A stretch of 64,000 nucleotides of DNA, taken from NCBI GenBank assembly GCA_934654585.1, contig CAKUGF010000003.1, forward strand, positions 80,418-144,417. Direction: 5' to 3'. Shown here one piece after another: positions 16,880-23,968 of this stretch. The number at the start of each line of letters is the position of its first letter. The stretch's first letter is position 1. The translations under genes were made by a program, and so were the position numbers. The notes under the pieces are model-generated. The model saw nothing but the letters and a program-made list of their open reading frames with translations, had not been told where the DNA came from and ran no database searches. The DNA is from an uncultured Collinsella sp. (lineage in GTDB: Bacteria > Actinomycetota > Coriobacteriia > Coriobacteriales > Coriobacteriaceae).

Positions 16880-18043
16880 ATGCAGGCATCGCAGCGTCTC
16901 GACCGCTTTGGCGCGGAGGTTTTTGCCTCGCTCAACAACAAGCTTCTTGCGCTTAAAGCCCAGGGCAAGACCATTTACAACATGAGTGTGGGCACGCCCG
17001 ACTTTAAACCGTACGACCACGTGGTCGAGGCGCTGACCCAGGCCGCCCAGGACCCCGAGATGTGGAAGTACGCCCTGCGCGATCTGCCCGAGCTCAAACA
17101 GGCCGTGTGCGATTATTACGAGCGTCGCTTTGGCGTTTCGGGCATTACGCCGTCCATGGTGCAGTCGTGTAACGGCACGCAGGAGGGCGTGGGTCACTTG
17201 GGCCTGGCGCTGCTCGACCCGGGCGATACCATTCTGGTACCCGATCCGTGCTACCCGGTCTTTGAGGCGGGTGCCAAGATCGCCGATGCCAAGCTCGAGT
17301 ACTACCCGCTGGTCGCCGAGCACAACTACCTGCCCTATGTGGCGGGCATTGATCCCGAGGTCGCCGACCGCGCCAAGTACATGATCGTGTCGCTGCCCGC
17401 CAACCCGGTGGGCTCGGTGGGCACGCCCGAGGTTTACGAGGAGATCATCGCCTTCGCCCGCGAGCACGACCTGTTGATCGTCCACGACAACGCCTACTCG
17501 GACATCGTGTTCGATGGCGAGCCGGGTGGCAGCTTCCTGCAGTATCCCGGCGCGCTCGAGGTGGGCGTGGAGTTTTTCTCGCTCTCCAAGTCGTTTAACG
17601 TCACCGGCGCCCGCATTGGCTTTTTGGTCGGTCGCGAGGACGTGGTCTCGGCCTTCGCCAAGCTGCGCAGCCAGATCGACTTTGGCATGTTCTTCCCGAT
17701 CCAGAAGGCCGCTATCGCCTGCCTCAACGGTCCGCGCGATGAGGTCGAGGCGCAGCGCCTGAAGTACCAGGAGCGCCGGGATGCCCTGTGCGACGGTCTT
17801 GAGGGCCTGGGCTGGGAGCGCCCCAACGCGCATGGCTCCATGTTCGTGTGGGCCAAGCTCCCCGGCGGCCGCACCGACTCGATGGCGTTTTGCGAGGAGC
17901 TCATGGAGAAGGCCGGTGTCGTCGTGACGCCGGGTGCGAGCTTTGGTCCTTCGGGCGAGGGGCACGTGCGTATGGCGCTGGTGCTGCCGCCCGATCAGAT
18001 CGCCTTGGCTGTTGAGGCTATTCGCGAGGCGGGCCTGTATTAG
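16880..18043 (+). CDS. Class I/II aminotransferase, LL-diaminopimelate aminotransferase-like
   Basis: A 387-residue fold type I PLP enzyme. NMSVGTPDF opens the family, NPVGSVG and HDNAYSDIVFDGE are the substrate and PLP-phenol binding regions, and SLSKSFNVTGARIGF carries the Schiff-base lysine. The DNAYSDIVFDG block followed by FLQYPGA...VEFFSLSK is what I associate with DapL-type LL-diaminopimelate aminotransferases. In this genome the dapH and M20 deacetylase genes 5-10 kb away use acetylated intermediates, so this enzyme could equally be the missing N-acetyl-LL-DAP aminotransferase, or an alanine/aspartate aminotransferase. Start ATG 16880 follows AAAGGTGG. Confidence 0.85.
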   Translation: MQASQRLDRFGAEVFASLNNKLLALKAQGKTIYNMSVGTPDFKPYDHVVEALTQAAQDPEMWKYALRDLPELKQAVCDYYERRFGVSGITPSMVQSCNGTQEGVGHLGLALLDPGDTILVPDPCYPVFEAGAKIADAKLEYYPLVAEHNYLPYVAGIDPEVADRAKYMIVSLPANPVGSVGTPEVYEEIIAFAREHDLLIVHDNAYSDIVFDGEPGGSFLQYPGALEVGVEFFSLSKSFNVTGARIGFLVGREDVVSAFAKLRSQIDFGMFFPIQKAAIACLNGPRDEVEAQRLKYQERRDALCDGLEGLGWERPNAHGSMFVWAKLPGGRTDSMAFCEELMEKAGVVVTPGASFGPSGEGHVRMALVLPPDQIALAVEAIREAGLY

Positions 18044-18242
18044 GGATTCGTTTTTGTGAGTCAATAGCTCGAAACCGATTTCGTGCAGTTATTATACGAA
18101 TTCTGCAAACAATTTCGGTAAACGGTCGATATTTGACTGCAATAGGAGCATAATCAAAGTCCCGATTGGATGTATTGGGATTACGGCAAGCCGCTCGGGT
18201 CGCCCTGGGCGGTTTGTTTGTGGAGAGAGATGGGAGTTTGTA

Positions 18243-19193
18243 ATGGTTAACGAGAAGAAGGTCGCTATTGTCGGCTGCGGTTTCGTCGGTTCGTCCTCGG
18301 CGTTCGCACTGATGCAGAGCGGTCTGTTCTCCGAGATGGTCCTCATCGACGTGGACAAGAACCGCGCCGAGGGCGAGGCCCTGGATATTGCGCACGGCAT
18401 GACGTTTGCCGAGCCGATGAAGATCTATGCCGGCGATTATTCCGATGTCGCCGATGCCGCGATGATCGTCGTCACCGCTGGCGCTGCCCAGAAGCCCGGT
18501 GAGACCCGCCTGGACCTGGTCAACAAGAACGTCAACATCTTTAAGTCCATCATCCCTGAGATTAAGAAGTCCGGCTTTGACGGCATCCTGCTGATCGTCT
18601 CCAACCCGGTTGACGTTCTGACCTATGCCGCCATCAAGATGTCCGGCCTGCCCGAGGGCCACGTCATCGGTTCCGGCACCGTGCTCGACACTGGCCGTCT
18701 GCAGCAGATGCTCGGCGCACACGTCGAGGTCGACCCGCGCGACGTCCAGGCTTACGTCATGGGTGAGCACGGCGACTCCGAGTTCGTCGCCTGGTCCAGC
18801 GCTCAGGTTGCCGGCGTGCCGCTGAGCACCTTCTGCGAGCTTCACGGCCATCTGGAGCACGAGGCTGCCGAGAAGCGTATCGCCGAGGACGTCAAGAACT
18901 CCGCCTACACCATCATCGAGAAGAAGCACGCCACCTACTATGGCGTCGCCATGGCTGTTAAGCGTATCTGCACCGCTGTCATGCGTGACGAACAGACTGT
19001 TCTTCCCGTATCCTCGCTCATGGTGGGCGAGTATGGCCTGTCCGATCTGGCCATCTCCATGCCGACCGTCGTCGGTCGCGACGGCGTTGTCTGCCGCGTC
19101 CCCGTGCCGCTGAACGAGTCCGAGCAGGGCGAGCTCACCGCTTCTGCCAAGGCTCTCAAGGACATCATCGACAGCGTCGATTTCTCCTGCTAA
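18243..19193 (+). CDS. ldh: L-lactate dehydrogenase
   Basis: A 316-residue NAD-dependent dehydrogenase. GCGFVGSSSAF is the Rossmann loop, VTAGAAQKPGETRLDLV is the mobile loop with the catalytic Arg, and GEHGDSEFVAWS holds the catalytic His. It reduces pyruvate to L-lactate and regenerates NAD+ in fermentation. Start ATG 18243 follows GGGAG. The 199-base upstream gap contains a small palindrome CGAAA-CCGA-TTTCG (18071-18084) of unknown meaning. Codon use is very biased, consistent with high expression. Confidence 0.95.
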   Translation: MVNEKKVAIVGCGFVGSSSAFALMQSGLFSEMVLIDVDKNRAEGEALDIAHGMTFAEPMKIYAGDYSDVADAAMIVVTAGAAQKPGETRLDLVNKNVNIFKSIIPEIKKSGFDGILLIVSNPVDVLTYAAIKMSGLPEGHVIGSGTVLDTGRLQQMLGAHVEVDPRDVQAYVMGEHGDSEFVAWSSAQVAGVPLSTFCELHGHLEHEAAEKRIAEDVKNSAYTIIEKKHATYYGVAMAVKRICTAVMRDEQTVLPVSSLMVGEYGLSDLAISMPTVVGRDGVVCRVPVPLNESEQGELTASAKALKDIIDSVDFSC

Positions 19194-19227
19194 ATCAAGC
19201 TCTTTTGGGCAACAGGCTACAATGAAA

Positions 19228-19261
19228 GGCGTCCGGGTCCTTCTGCCCGGACGCCTTTTTT
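19228..19261 (+). terminator. Intrinsic terminator after ldh
   Basis: A 10-bp stem (19228-19237 with 19246-19255) with an 8-base loop and six Ts. Confidence 0.9.
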
Positions 19262-19290
19262 GGTGCAAAGGGGTCGGGTTTGTTTGCACC
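19262..19290. repeat. REP-like palindrome upstream of DUF2974 gene
   Basis: GGTGCAAA...TTTGCACC frames the motif GGGGTCGGGTTTGTTTGCAC. The same motif, with two changes, recurs in the same orientation after the gene at 20483. Confidence 0.6.
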
Positions 19291-19308
19291 ATTGTTGATG
19301 GGAGGGCA

Positions 19309-20469
19309 ATGTCGGATTCGCCTAACTTTTTGACTTATGCCCAGACGGCGTTCGATTCGTTTGAGGAGCGGTCGTTCTGCGCGGTGGACAGTCTGGTGTT
19401 TGCATGGCTGTCGTATTTGCGCTTGCCGGGTGATATGCCGGAGCTTGCCGGCTGGCAGGGGCTGGACGTGCGCGAGCTGCTGCGTGCCGAGTGCTACCAG
19501 GACATGATTGGCGACCTGTGGGATCCGGAGGAGAGTCGCGCCTTGCTGGAGGCTGTTGCGGCAAGTCCTCGCTACCGCGGCGTGTGCGTTTGCGGCTATC
19601 GTGCCGTGAACGATGCGTCGATGACGGAGCAATTTGCAGCCATGACGTTCCGCTTTCCGGCAGGATTTAGCTACCTTTCCTTCCGCGGGACCGACAGCAC
19701 GATCGTGGGCTGGAAAGAGGACTTTAACATGGCGTTTCGGTGTCCTGTGCCCTCCCAGGAATCTGCGGCGCGCTACGTGGATGAGGCGGCGGCCGCGATT
19801 GATGGACCGCTCTTGTGCGGAGGCCATTCCAAGGGCGGCAACTTGGCGGTGTATGGCGCGGCGATGTGCTCTGACGCTGCTAGCGACCGGATCGAGCGGG
19901 CCTTCTCCCATGATGGCCCCGGCTTTGTCGAGGAGTTCCTGAGTGGCGAAGCTTTTACGGGCCTGTCCGGTCGCATCGATAAGACCCTGCCCCAGTCGTC
20001 GATTTTCGGCATGATGTTCGAGACGCAGGAGGACTATGCCATCGTCGAGAGCACGGAGTTCAGTCTGCTGCAACATAATCCCTTCAGCTGGGTCATTGAC
20101 GGCTGCGACTTTGTGTATTGCGAGCGCCTGTCTGCCGGCGCCCGATACGTCGATAGCTCCATTCGTGAGATGTTGCTTGCAGTGGAGCCTGCCGAACGCG
20201 AGCGCTTCGTAGATGCACTGTTCTCCGTGTTTGAAGCCACGGGCGCCGAACGGTTCGCGGATATCGCAGGGAATCTACGTGAGAGCCTGCCGGTGATGCT
20301 CCAGACGGCTCAGGGCTTTGATAAGGATACTCGCCGTTTTATTTCGCAGACTATCGCAGCGATCCTTAAGTGTGCGCTGCTGCCCAAGCGCCCCGAGCTT
20401 AATGTTCCTGCTGCCGGTAAGAGCTTGGCAGAGCAGCTTGAGGCGTGGCAGTCCGAGCTCCTGCACTAA
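19309..20469 (+). CDS. DUF2974 family alpha/beta hydrolase
   Basis: A 386-residue protein of the Mbeg1-like/DUF2974 family. FRGTDSTIVGWKEDF is the lipase-like oxyanion region and CGGHSKGGNLAVYGA contains the GHSKGG nucleophile elbow with its Ser. Members are predicted lipases or esterases of unknown substrate; there is no signal peptide, so it is probably cytoplasmic. Start ATG 19309 follows GGGAGGG. An upstream in-frame extension begins inside the ldh terminator and is not credible. The gene is bracketed by near-identical REP-like sequences in direct orientation, which might reflect its movement as a cassette. Confidence 0.8.
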   Translation: MSDSPNFLTYAQTAFDSFEERSFCAVDSLVFAWLSYLRLPGDMPELAGWQGLDVRELLRAECYQDMIGDLWDPEESRALLEAVAASPRYRGVCVCGYRAVNDASMTEQFAAMTFRFPAGFSYLSFRGTDSTIVGWKEDFNMAFRCPVPSQESAARYVDEAAAAIDGPLLCGGHSKGGNLAVYGAAMCSDAASDRIERAFSHDGPGFVEEFLSGEAFTGLSGRIDKTLPQSSIFGMMFETQEDYAIVESTEFSLLQHNPFSWVIDGCDFVYCERLSAGARYVDSSIREMLLAVEPAERERFVDALFSVFEATGAERFADIAGNLRESLPVMLQTAQGFDKDTRRFISQTIAAILKCALLPKRPELNVPAAGKSLAEQLEAWQSELLH

Positions 20470-20472
20470 CAG

Positions 20473-20539
20473 TTGGTTCATTGGGGTCAGGTTTGTCTGC
20501 ACCATGTTTGTGCAAAGTAACATGACCCCAATGCACCAA
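20473..20539. repeat. REP-like inverted repeat downstream of DUF2974 gene
   Basis: Arms of 17 bp with one mismatch (20473-20489 with 20523-20539) enclose GGTTTGTCTGCACC. The stretch GGGGTCAGGTTTGTCTGCAC matches 19270-19289 except for two bases. Confidence 0.7.
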
Positions 20540-20614
20540 TCTCCGATGCGCGCGGGGTGGGCTCGACCGCTATACTGATTCGTGCTGAAATCGATCTAGA
20601 ACGGAATTCCGTAT

Positions 20615-21619
20615 ATGAAAATCAATCACGCAATCCTGCATATCCTGGACTTTGACTCGGCTGTCAACGTCATGAGCCAGCGCGAGCTCGATATCGAGAG
20701 CCGTACCGTGCGCAACTTCGTGACCACGCACCTGCGCCGCGCCCGCACTTCGGCCGATAACAAGCGTGCCACGTTTGCCGAGAACTCCGCATTCGGCGGC
20801 GAGCTCAAGGGTTATTTCTTTGGCGAGCGCGAGTTCGTAGACCTGTCGCAGCAGATTGCGGAGTTCATCTCTTCGGAGCTTACCAAGGCCGAAAAGGCCG
20901 AGTCCACCGACGTGCTTGTGGCGGACTTTGACGATGACGAAGACGCTCGCTGGTTTGCCGTTATGCTGTTGGGTTCCAAGCAGGCCTTTATGCATGAGGT
21001 GGGTCGCGAGGAGGGCGAGGTGCGCAACGATATCGCGCGCCATTACGCCATCCTGCCGAACCCTTCGCAAAAGGTGCCGAGCTACGCCATCGTGCGCGCG
21101 AGCACTATGGAGATCGGCTATGTGGACAAGAAGCGCAAGATCGCCGGCGAGGACCGCATGCTCATCCCTGACGGCCTGCTGCAGTGCGATACGGGCGTGT
21201 CGGGCAAGGAGGTTATCGACACCGTGACGCGTGTGGTCGAGGAGGTTGCCGAGGAGCACGGCGCCAACACGGCCGTGGCGCTCGCCAAGGTCAAGGCCGC
21301 TGTTGCCGAGAAGGTCGAAGACGACGAGGAACTGCCGCCTTGGGATATCGTTGACGAGGTCTTTGAGGACGAGCCGGTCATCAAAGAGAGCGTGCGTGCG
21401 GCGCTGACCGAGGAGAAGGTGCCCGAGCGCGTGCCCGTGGAGCGCAAACAGGTCGAGCGCGCGGCCGTGCGCAATCATAAGATTCGTACCGACACGGGCA
21501 TCGAAATCAGCTTCCCGGCCGAGATGGGCTCGAACTCCGAGTACATCGAGTTCGTCAACGAGCCCAACGGCCTCATCTCCATTGAGCTCAAAAACATCGG
21601 CAGTATTGAGAATCGATAG
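20615..21619 (+). CDS. Nucleoid-associated protein, NA37/YejK-like
   Basis: A 334-residue protein that fits the 37-kDa nucleoid-associated family (NdpA/YejK). Typical parts are an N-terminal alpha/beta region (HILDFDSAVNVMSQRELDI), the central FVDLSQQIAEF...STDVLVADF block, and KVPSYAIVRASTMEIGYVDKKRKIAGEDRM. The last third is acidic, with several DVFEDE-like stretches, and ends in GIEISFPAEMGSNSEYIEF. It is thought to bind DNA or the nucleoid in the cytoplasm; its role is poorly known. Start ATG 20615 has only a weak ribosome-binding site (GGAATTCC). A promoter is not obvious. Confidence 0.7.
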   Translation: MKINHAILHILDFDSAVNVMSQRELDIESRTVRNFVTTHLRRARTSADNKRATFAENSAFGGELKGYFFGEREFVDLSQQIAEFISSELTKAEKAESTDVLVADFDDDEDARWFAVMLLGSKQAFMHEVGREEGEVRNDIARHYAILPNPSQKVPSYAIVRASTMEIGYVDKKRKIAGEDRMLIPDGLLQCDTGVSGKEVIDTVTRVVEEVAEEHGANTAVALAKVKAAVAEKVEDDEELPPWDIVDEVFEDEPVIKESVRAALTEEKVPERVPVERKQVERAAVRNHKIRTDTGIEISFPAEMGSNSEYIEFVNEPNGLISIELKNIGSIENR

Positions 21620-21642
21620 GGCAATAGTTTCTTCCGAAGAGA

Positions 21643-21688
21643 AATCTGGATTATCTTTTGAAGTATACTTTGAAATATAATCCAGATT
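21643..21688 (+). promoter_or_regulatory. Operator-promoter of the Phd/RelE toxin-antitoxin operon
   Basis: AATCTGGATTAT (21643-21654) and ATAATCCAGATT (21677-21688) are perfect 12-bp inverted repeats 22 bases apart. The centre is another palindrome, AAGTATACTT, holding a TATACT -10 box. Binding here by the antitoxin complex would shut the promoter. Confidence 0.75.
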
Positions 21689-21705
21689 ATTTTTTGGAGG
21701 TACAA

Positions 21706-22056
21706 ATGTCCCCACTTGTTCTGGAAAAGCCGGTGTTTACAAAAGATCAGGTAGTTTCTGCTACCGAAGCGAGCAAGTCCTTATCTGCCGTTCGCAAGCG
21801 TGCTAAGCGCGCGCCGCAGTTTATCGCCGATCATAACGACATCGATACCGTGATTATCGACTACGCCGCCTATGAGGAAATGTACGGCGCCCTACAGTAC
21901 CTTCGCGAACTTGAGCTTGATCGCATCGCGGCGGATCGAATCAAAAATGGACCGCACGAGTTTGTTCCGTTTGAGGATGCTCTGACCCCAGAGGAACTCA
22001 AGGAGTTCGAATCGATGGATCCTGATGCGATTTCCGATGAGGATCTTTTCGAATGA
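21706..22056 (+). CDS. Phd/YefM-like antitoxin
   Basis: A 116-residue protein. Residues 10-55 (FTKDQVVSATEASKSLSAVRKRAKRAPQFI) match the Phd/YefM DNA-binding fold and the following DTVIIDYAAYEEMYGALQYLREL is its usual beta-hairpin and helix. The C-terminal tail is acidic (EELKEFESMDPDAISDEDLFE), a form that wraps and neutralises RelE-type toxins. Start ATG 21706 follows GGAGG. Its TGA overlaps the toxin ATG by four bases. A large palindrome covers the promoter, implying the usual autoregulation. Confidence 0.8.
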   Translation: MSPLVLEKPVFTKDQVVSATEASKSLSAVRKRAKRAPQFIADHNDIDTVIIDYAAYEEMYGALQYLRELELDRIAADRIKNGPHEFVPFEDALTPEELKEFESMDPDAISDEDLFE

Positions 22057-22397
22057 GCGGGCACTTTGTCGTCGGCTTTTTGAGCCGAGACGTCGAGAAG
22101 GAGTATCAAAAACTAGATGGTTCCCAGCGAAGACTCGTCCGCATTGCAGTGGCGAAATTACAGACGCGTGCCGATGAAATCGGAACGCCGCTTCACGGTG
22201 AGCTTGCCGGCTGCAAAAAGGTTAAATGGCGAAAGGCGGGACTCCGAATGGTGTTCCGAATCCGAGAGAACGGAACGGTTGAGATTGCCGAGATCGTGGC
22301 AATAGGACGGCGCGACCGTTCCGAGGTCTACAAGACGGCCGCAGAGCGCCTGTCAAAACAACCAGCCATGGTCGAATACGACGGAACCCTGAGATAA
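22053..22397 (+). CDS. RelE/ParE family toxin
   Basis: A 114-residue basic protein. FLSRDVEKEYQKLDGSQRRLVRIAVAKL is the N-terminal helical hairpin; HGELAGCKKVKWRKAGLRMVFRI and VEIAEIVAIGRRDRSEVYKTAAERL form the RelE beta sheet with the conserved Arg residues and the C-terminal Tyr. Such toxins usually cut mRNA at the ribosomal A site. It overlaps the upstream antitoxin (ATGA), so the pair is translationally coupled. A bidirectional terminator follows. Confidence 0.82.
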   Translation: MSGHFVVGFLSRDVEKEYQKLDGSQRRLVRIAVAKLQTRADEIGTPLHGELAGCKKVKWRKAGLRMVFRIRENGTVEIAEIVAIGRRDRSEVYKTAAERLSKQPAMVEYDGTLR

Positions 22398-22433
22398 AAA
22401 AGGCCGAAGCCCCAATGGAGCTTCGGCCTTTTT
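22396..22433. terminator. Bidirectional terminator between relE-like and dapH genes
   Basis: AAAAAAGGCCGAAGC pairs with GCTTCGGCCTTTTT around a 9-base loop, giving T-runs on either strand. Confidence 0.85.
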
Positions 22434-22468
22434 ACATGGGATGAATTGCACTGCGGGCCGACGCCCCT

Positions 22469-23188
22469 CTAGAGTTGACGTAAACCTTCCTCGAGGCCGG
22501 TCTTGCTGTCGGTCTGGGCGTCGCGCATCTTGATGACGCGGGCGGGAACGCCGGCCACGACGGCGCCGGCGGGGACGTCCTCGACGCATACGGCACCGGC
22601 GGCTACGACGGCGCCCTTGCCCACGCGCACGCCCTCCAGGACCACGGCGTTGGCGCCAATCATGACATCGTCCTCGATGATGACGGGCGTGGCGCTCGCG
22701 GGCTCCACGACGCCCGCCAGGACGGTGCCCGCGCCAATGTGGCAGTTCTTGCCCACGGTGGCGCGGCCGCCCAGCACGGCACCCATATCGATCATGGAAC
22801 CCTCGCCGATAACGGAGCCGATGTTGATGATGGCGCCCATCATGATGACGGCGCGGTCGCCGATCTCGACGCGGTCGCGGATAATCGCGCCCGGCTCGAT
22901 GCGGGCGTTGATGCCCTTAAGGTCGAGCATGGGGACGGCGGAGTTACGGCAGTCGTTCTCGACGTCGTAGTAGTCGATAGAGTCGGCGTTGGCATCGAGG
23001 ATGGCCTTGAGCTCGTCCCAGTCGCCAAAGACGGTCTTGCCGCGGCGGCCGCCGTAGACGTGTGCATCGCCCCAGGCAACCTTCATGCCGGGCTTCTCGC
23101 GCACATACAGCTTGACGGGCGTCTTCTTGGGCGCGGTGGCGATGTAGTTGATAATCTCCTGTGCATCCATCTCGGCTGCGTTGCTCAT
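22469..23188 (-). CDS. dapH: 2,3,4,5-tetrahydropyridine-2,6-dicarboxylate N-acetyltransferase
   Basis: A 239-residue left-handed beta-helix acetyltransferase. The N-terminal [19 protein letters not shown] and the centre [20 protein letters not shown] follow the Bacillus DapH sequence closely, and hexapeptide repeats run from about residue 95 to 215 ([39 protein letters not shown]). It acetylates tetrahydrodipicolinate, marking the acetylase branch of diaminopimelate and lysine synthesis. It is the last gene of lysA-dapA, dapB, dapH on the minus strand, 39 bases after dapB. Confidence 0.95.
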   Translation of the reverse strand: MSNAAEMDAQEIINYIATAPKKTPVKLYVREKPGMKVAWGDAHVYGGRRGKTVFGDWDELKAILDANADSIDYYDVENDCRNSAVPMLDLKGINARIEPGAIIRDRVEIGDRAVIMMGAIINIGSVIGEGSMIDMGAVLGGRATVGKNCHIGAGTVLAGVVEPASATPVIIEDDVMIGANAVVLEGVRVGKGAVVAAGAVCVEDVPAGAVVAGVPARVIKMRDAQTDSKTGLEEGLRQL

Positions 23189-23227
23189 ATACTGTTTCTC
23201 CTTTACGTGGGCTTGGTTAATGATTGG

Positions 23228-23968
23228 TTAGGCAAACATGACCTGATCGAAGGTGTAGAAGCCGGGCTCGCGGGCCACGAGCTTCTGAGCGGCGGCCAGG
23301 GCGCCGTTGACGAAGATCTGGCGGCTCGCGGCGCGATGGCTGAGCGTGACTTCCTCGTCCTGGCCAAAGAAGCTCACCTCGTGCACGCCGGCGACGGTGC
23401 CGCCGCGTAGCGAATGCATGCCGATTTCTTTGGGGTCGCGCGCGCCGCACATGCCCTCACGGCCGTAGACGGGGTGGTAGCCGGCCTCGGGCTCGGCTTC
23501 GACGACGGCATCGAGCAGCAGCTTGGCGGTGCCGCTGGGGGCATCGACCTTTTGGTTGTGGTGTGTCTCGACGATCTCGCAGTCAAAGCCGGGTAGCTCG
23601 CGTGTGGCCTGGGCCACCAGGTGACGCAGGGCGGCGATGCCGATGGAGTAGTTGCCCGAGTGCATGACGCGGGCGTTCTGGCCCAGCTCGCGCAGGCGGT
23701 TCATCTGCTCGGGCGTATATCCCGTGGTGCCCGAGACCAGTGCAGCGCCCGTGCGCTCGACATAGGCGACAACGGCGTCAAAGGTCACGACGTTCGAGAA
23801 GTCGATGATCACATCGGCCGCCGGGGCGCTCTCGAGCTCGGTCAGATCAAAGCCGATCTGGGCGACGATATCAAAGACGGGCTGACCGGCGGCGTCGACA
23901 ATGCCTTCGGCGGTAGTGCGGATAAGCGAGCCCATGCGGCCCGTTCCCATAATGACGGTCTTAATCAA
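23228..23968 (-). CDS. dapB: 4-hydroxy-tetrahydrodipicolinate reductase
   Basis: A 246-residue NAD(P)H-dependent reductase. GTGRMGSLI is the nucleotide-binding loop; ETHHNQKVDAPSGTA contains the catalytic His and Lys and the substrate-binding SGT. It acts directly after DapA. The start is the TTG at 23968, which overlaps the dapA stop by 8 bases, with AAGGGAG upstream; translational coupling is likely. The next gene, dapH, takes its product. Confidence 0.95.
   Translation of the reverse strand: MIKTVIMGTGRMGSLIRTTAEGIVDAAGQPVFDIVAQIGFDLTELESAPAADVIIDFSNVVTFDAVVAYVERTGAALVSGTTGYTPEQMNRLRELGQNARVMHSGNYSIGIAALRHLVAQATRELPGFDCEIVETHHNQKVDAPSGTAKLLLDAVVEAEPEAGYHPVYGREGMCGARDPKEIGMHSLRGGTVAGVHEVSFFGQDEEVTLSHRAASRQIFVNGALAAAQKLVAREPGFYTFDQVMFA

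Noticed and set aside
18044..18242. Redox-repressor (Rex) operator before ldh
   Set aside because: No TTGTGA..TCACAA-type palindrome; only a short CGAAACCGATTTCG dyad of unclear value.
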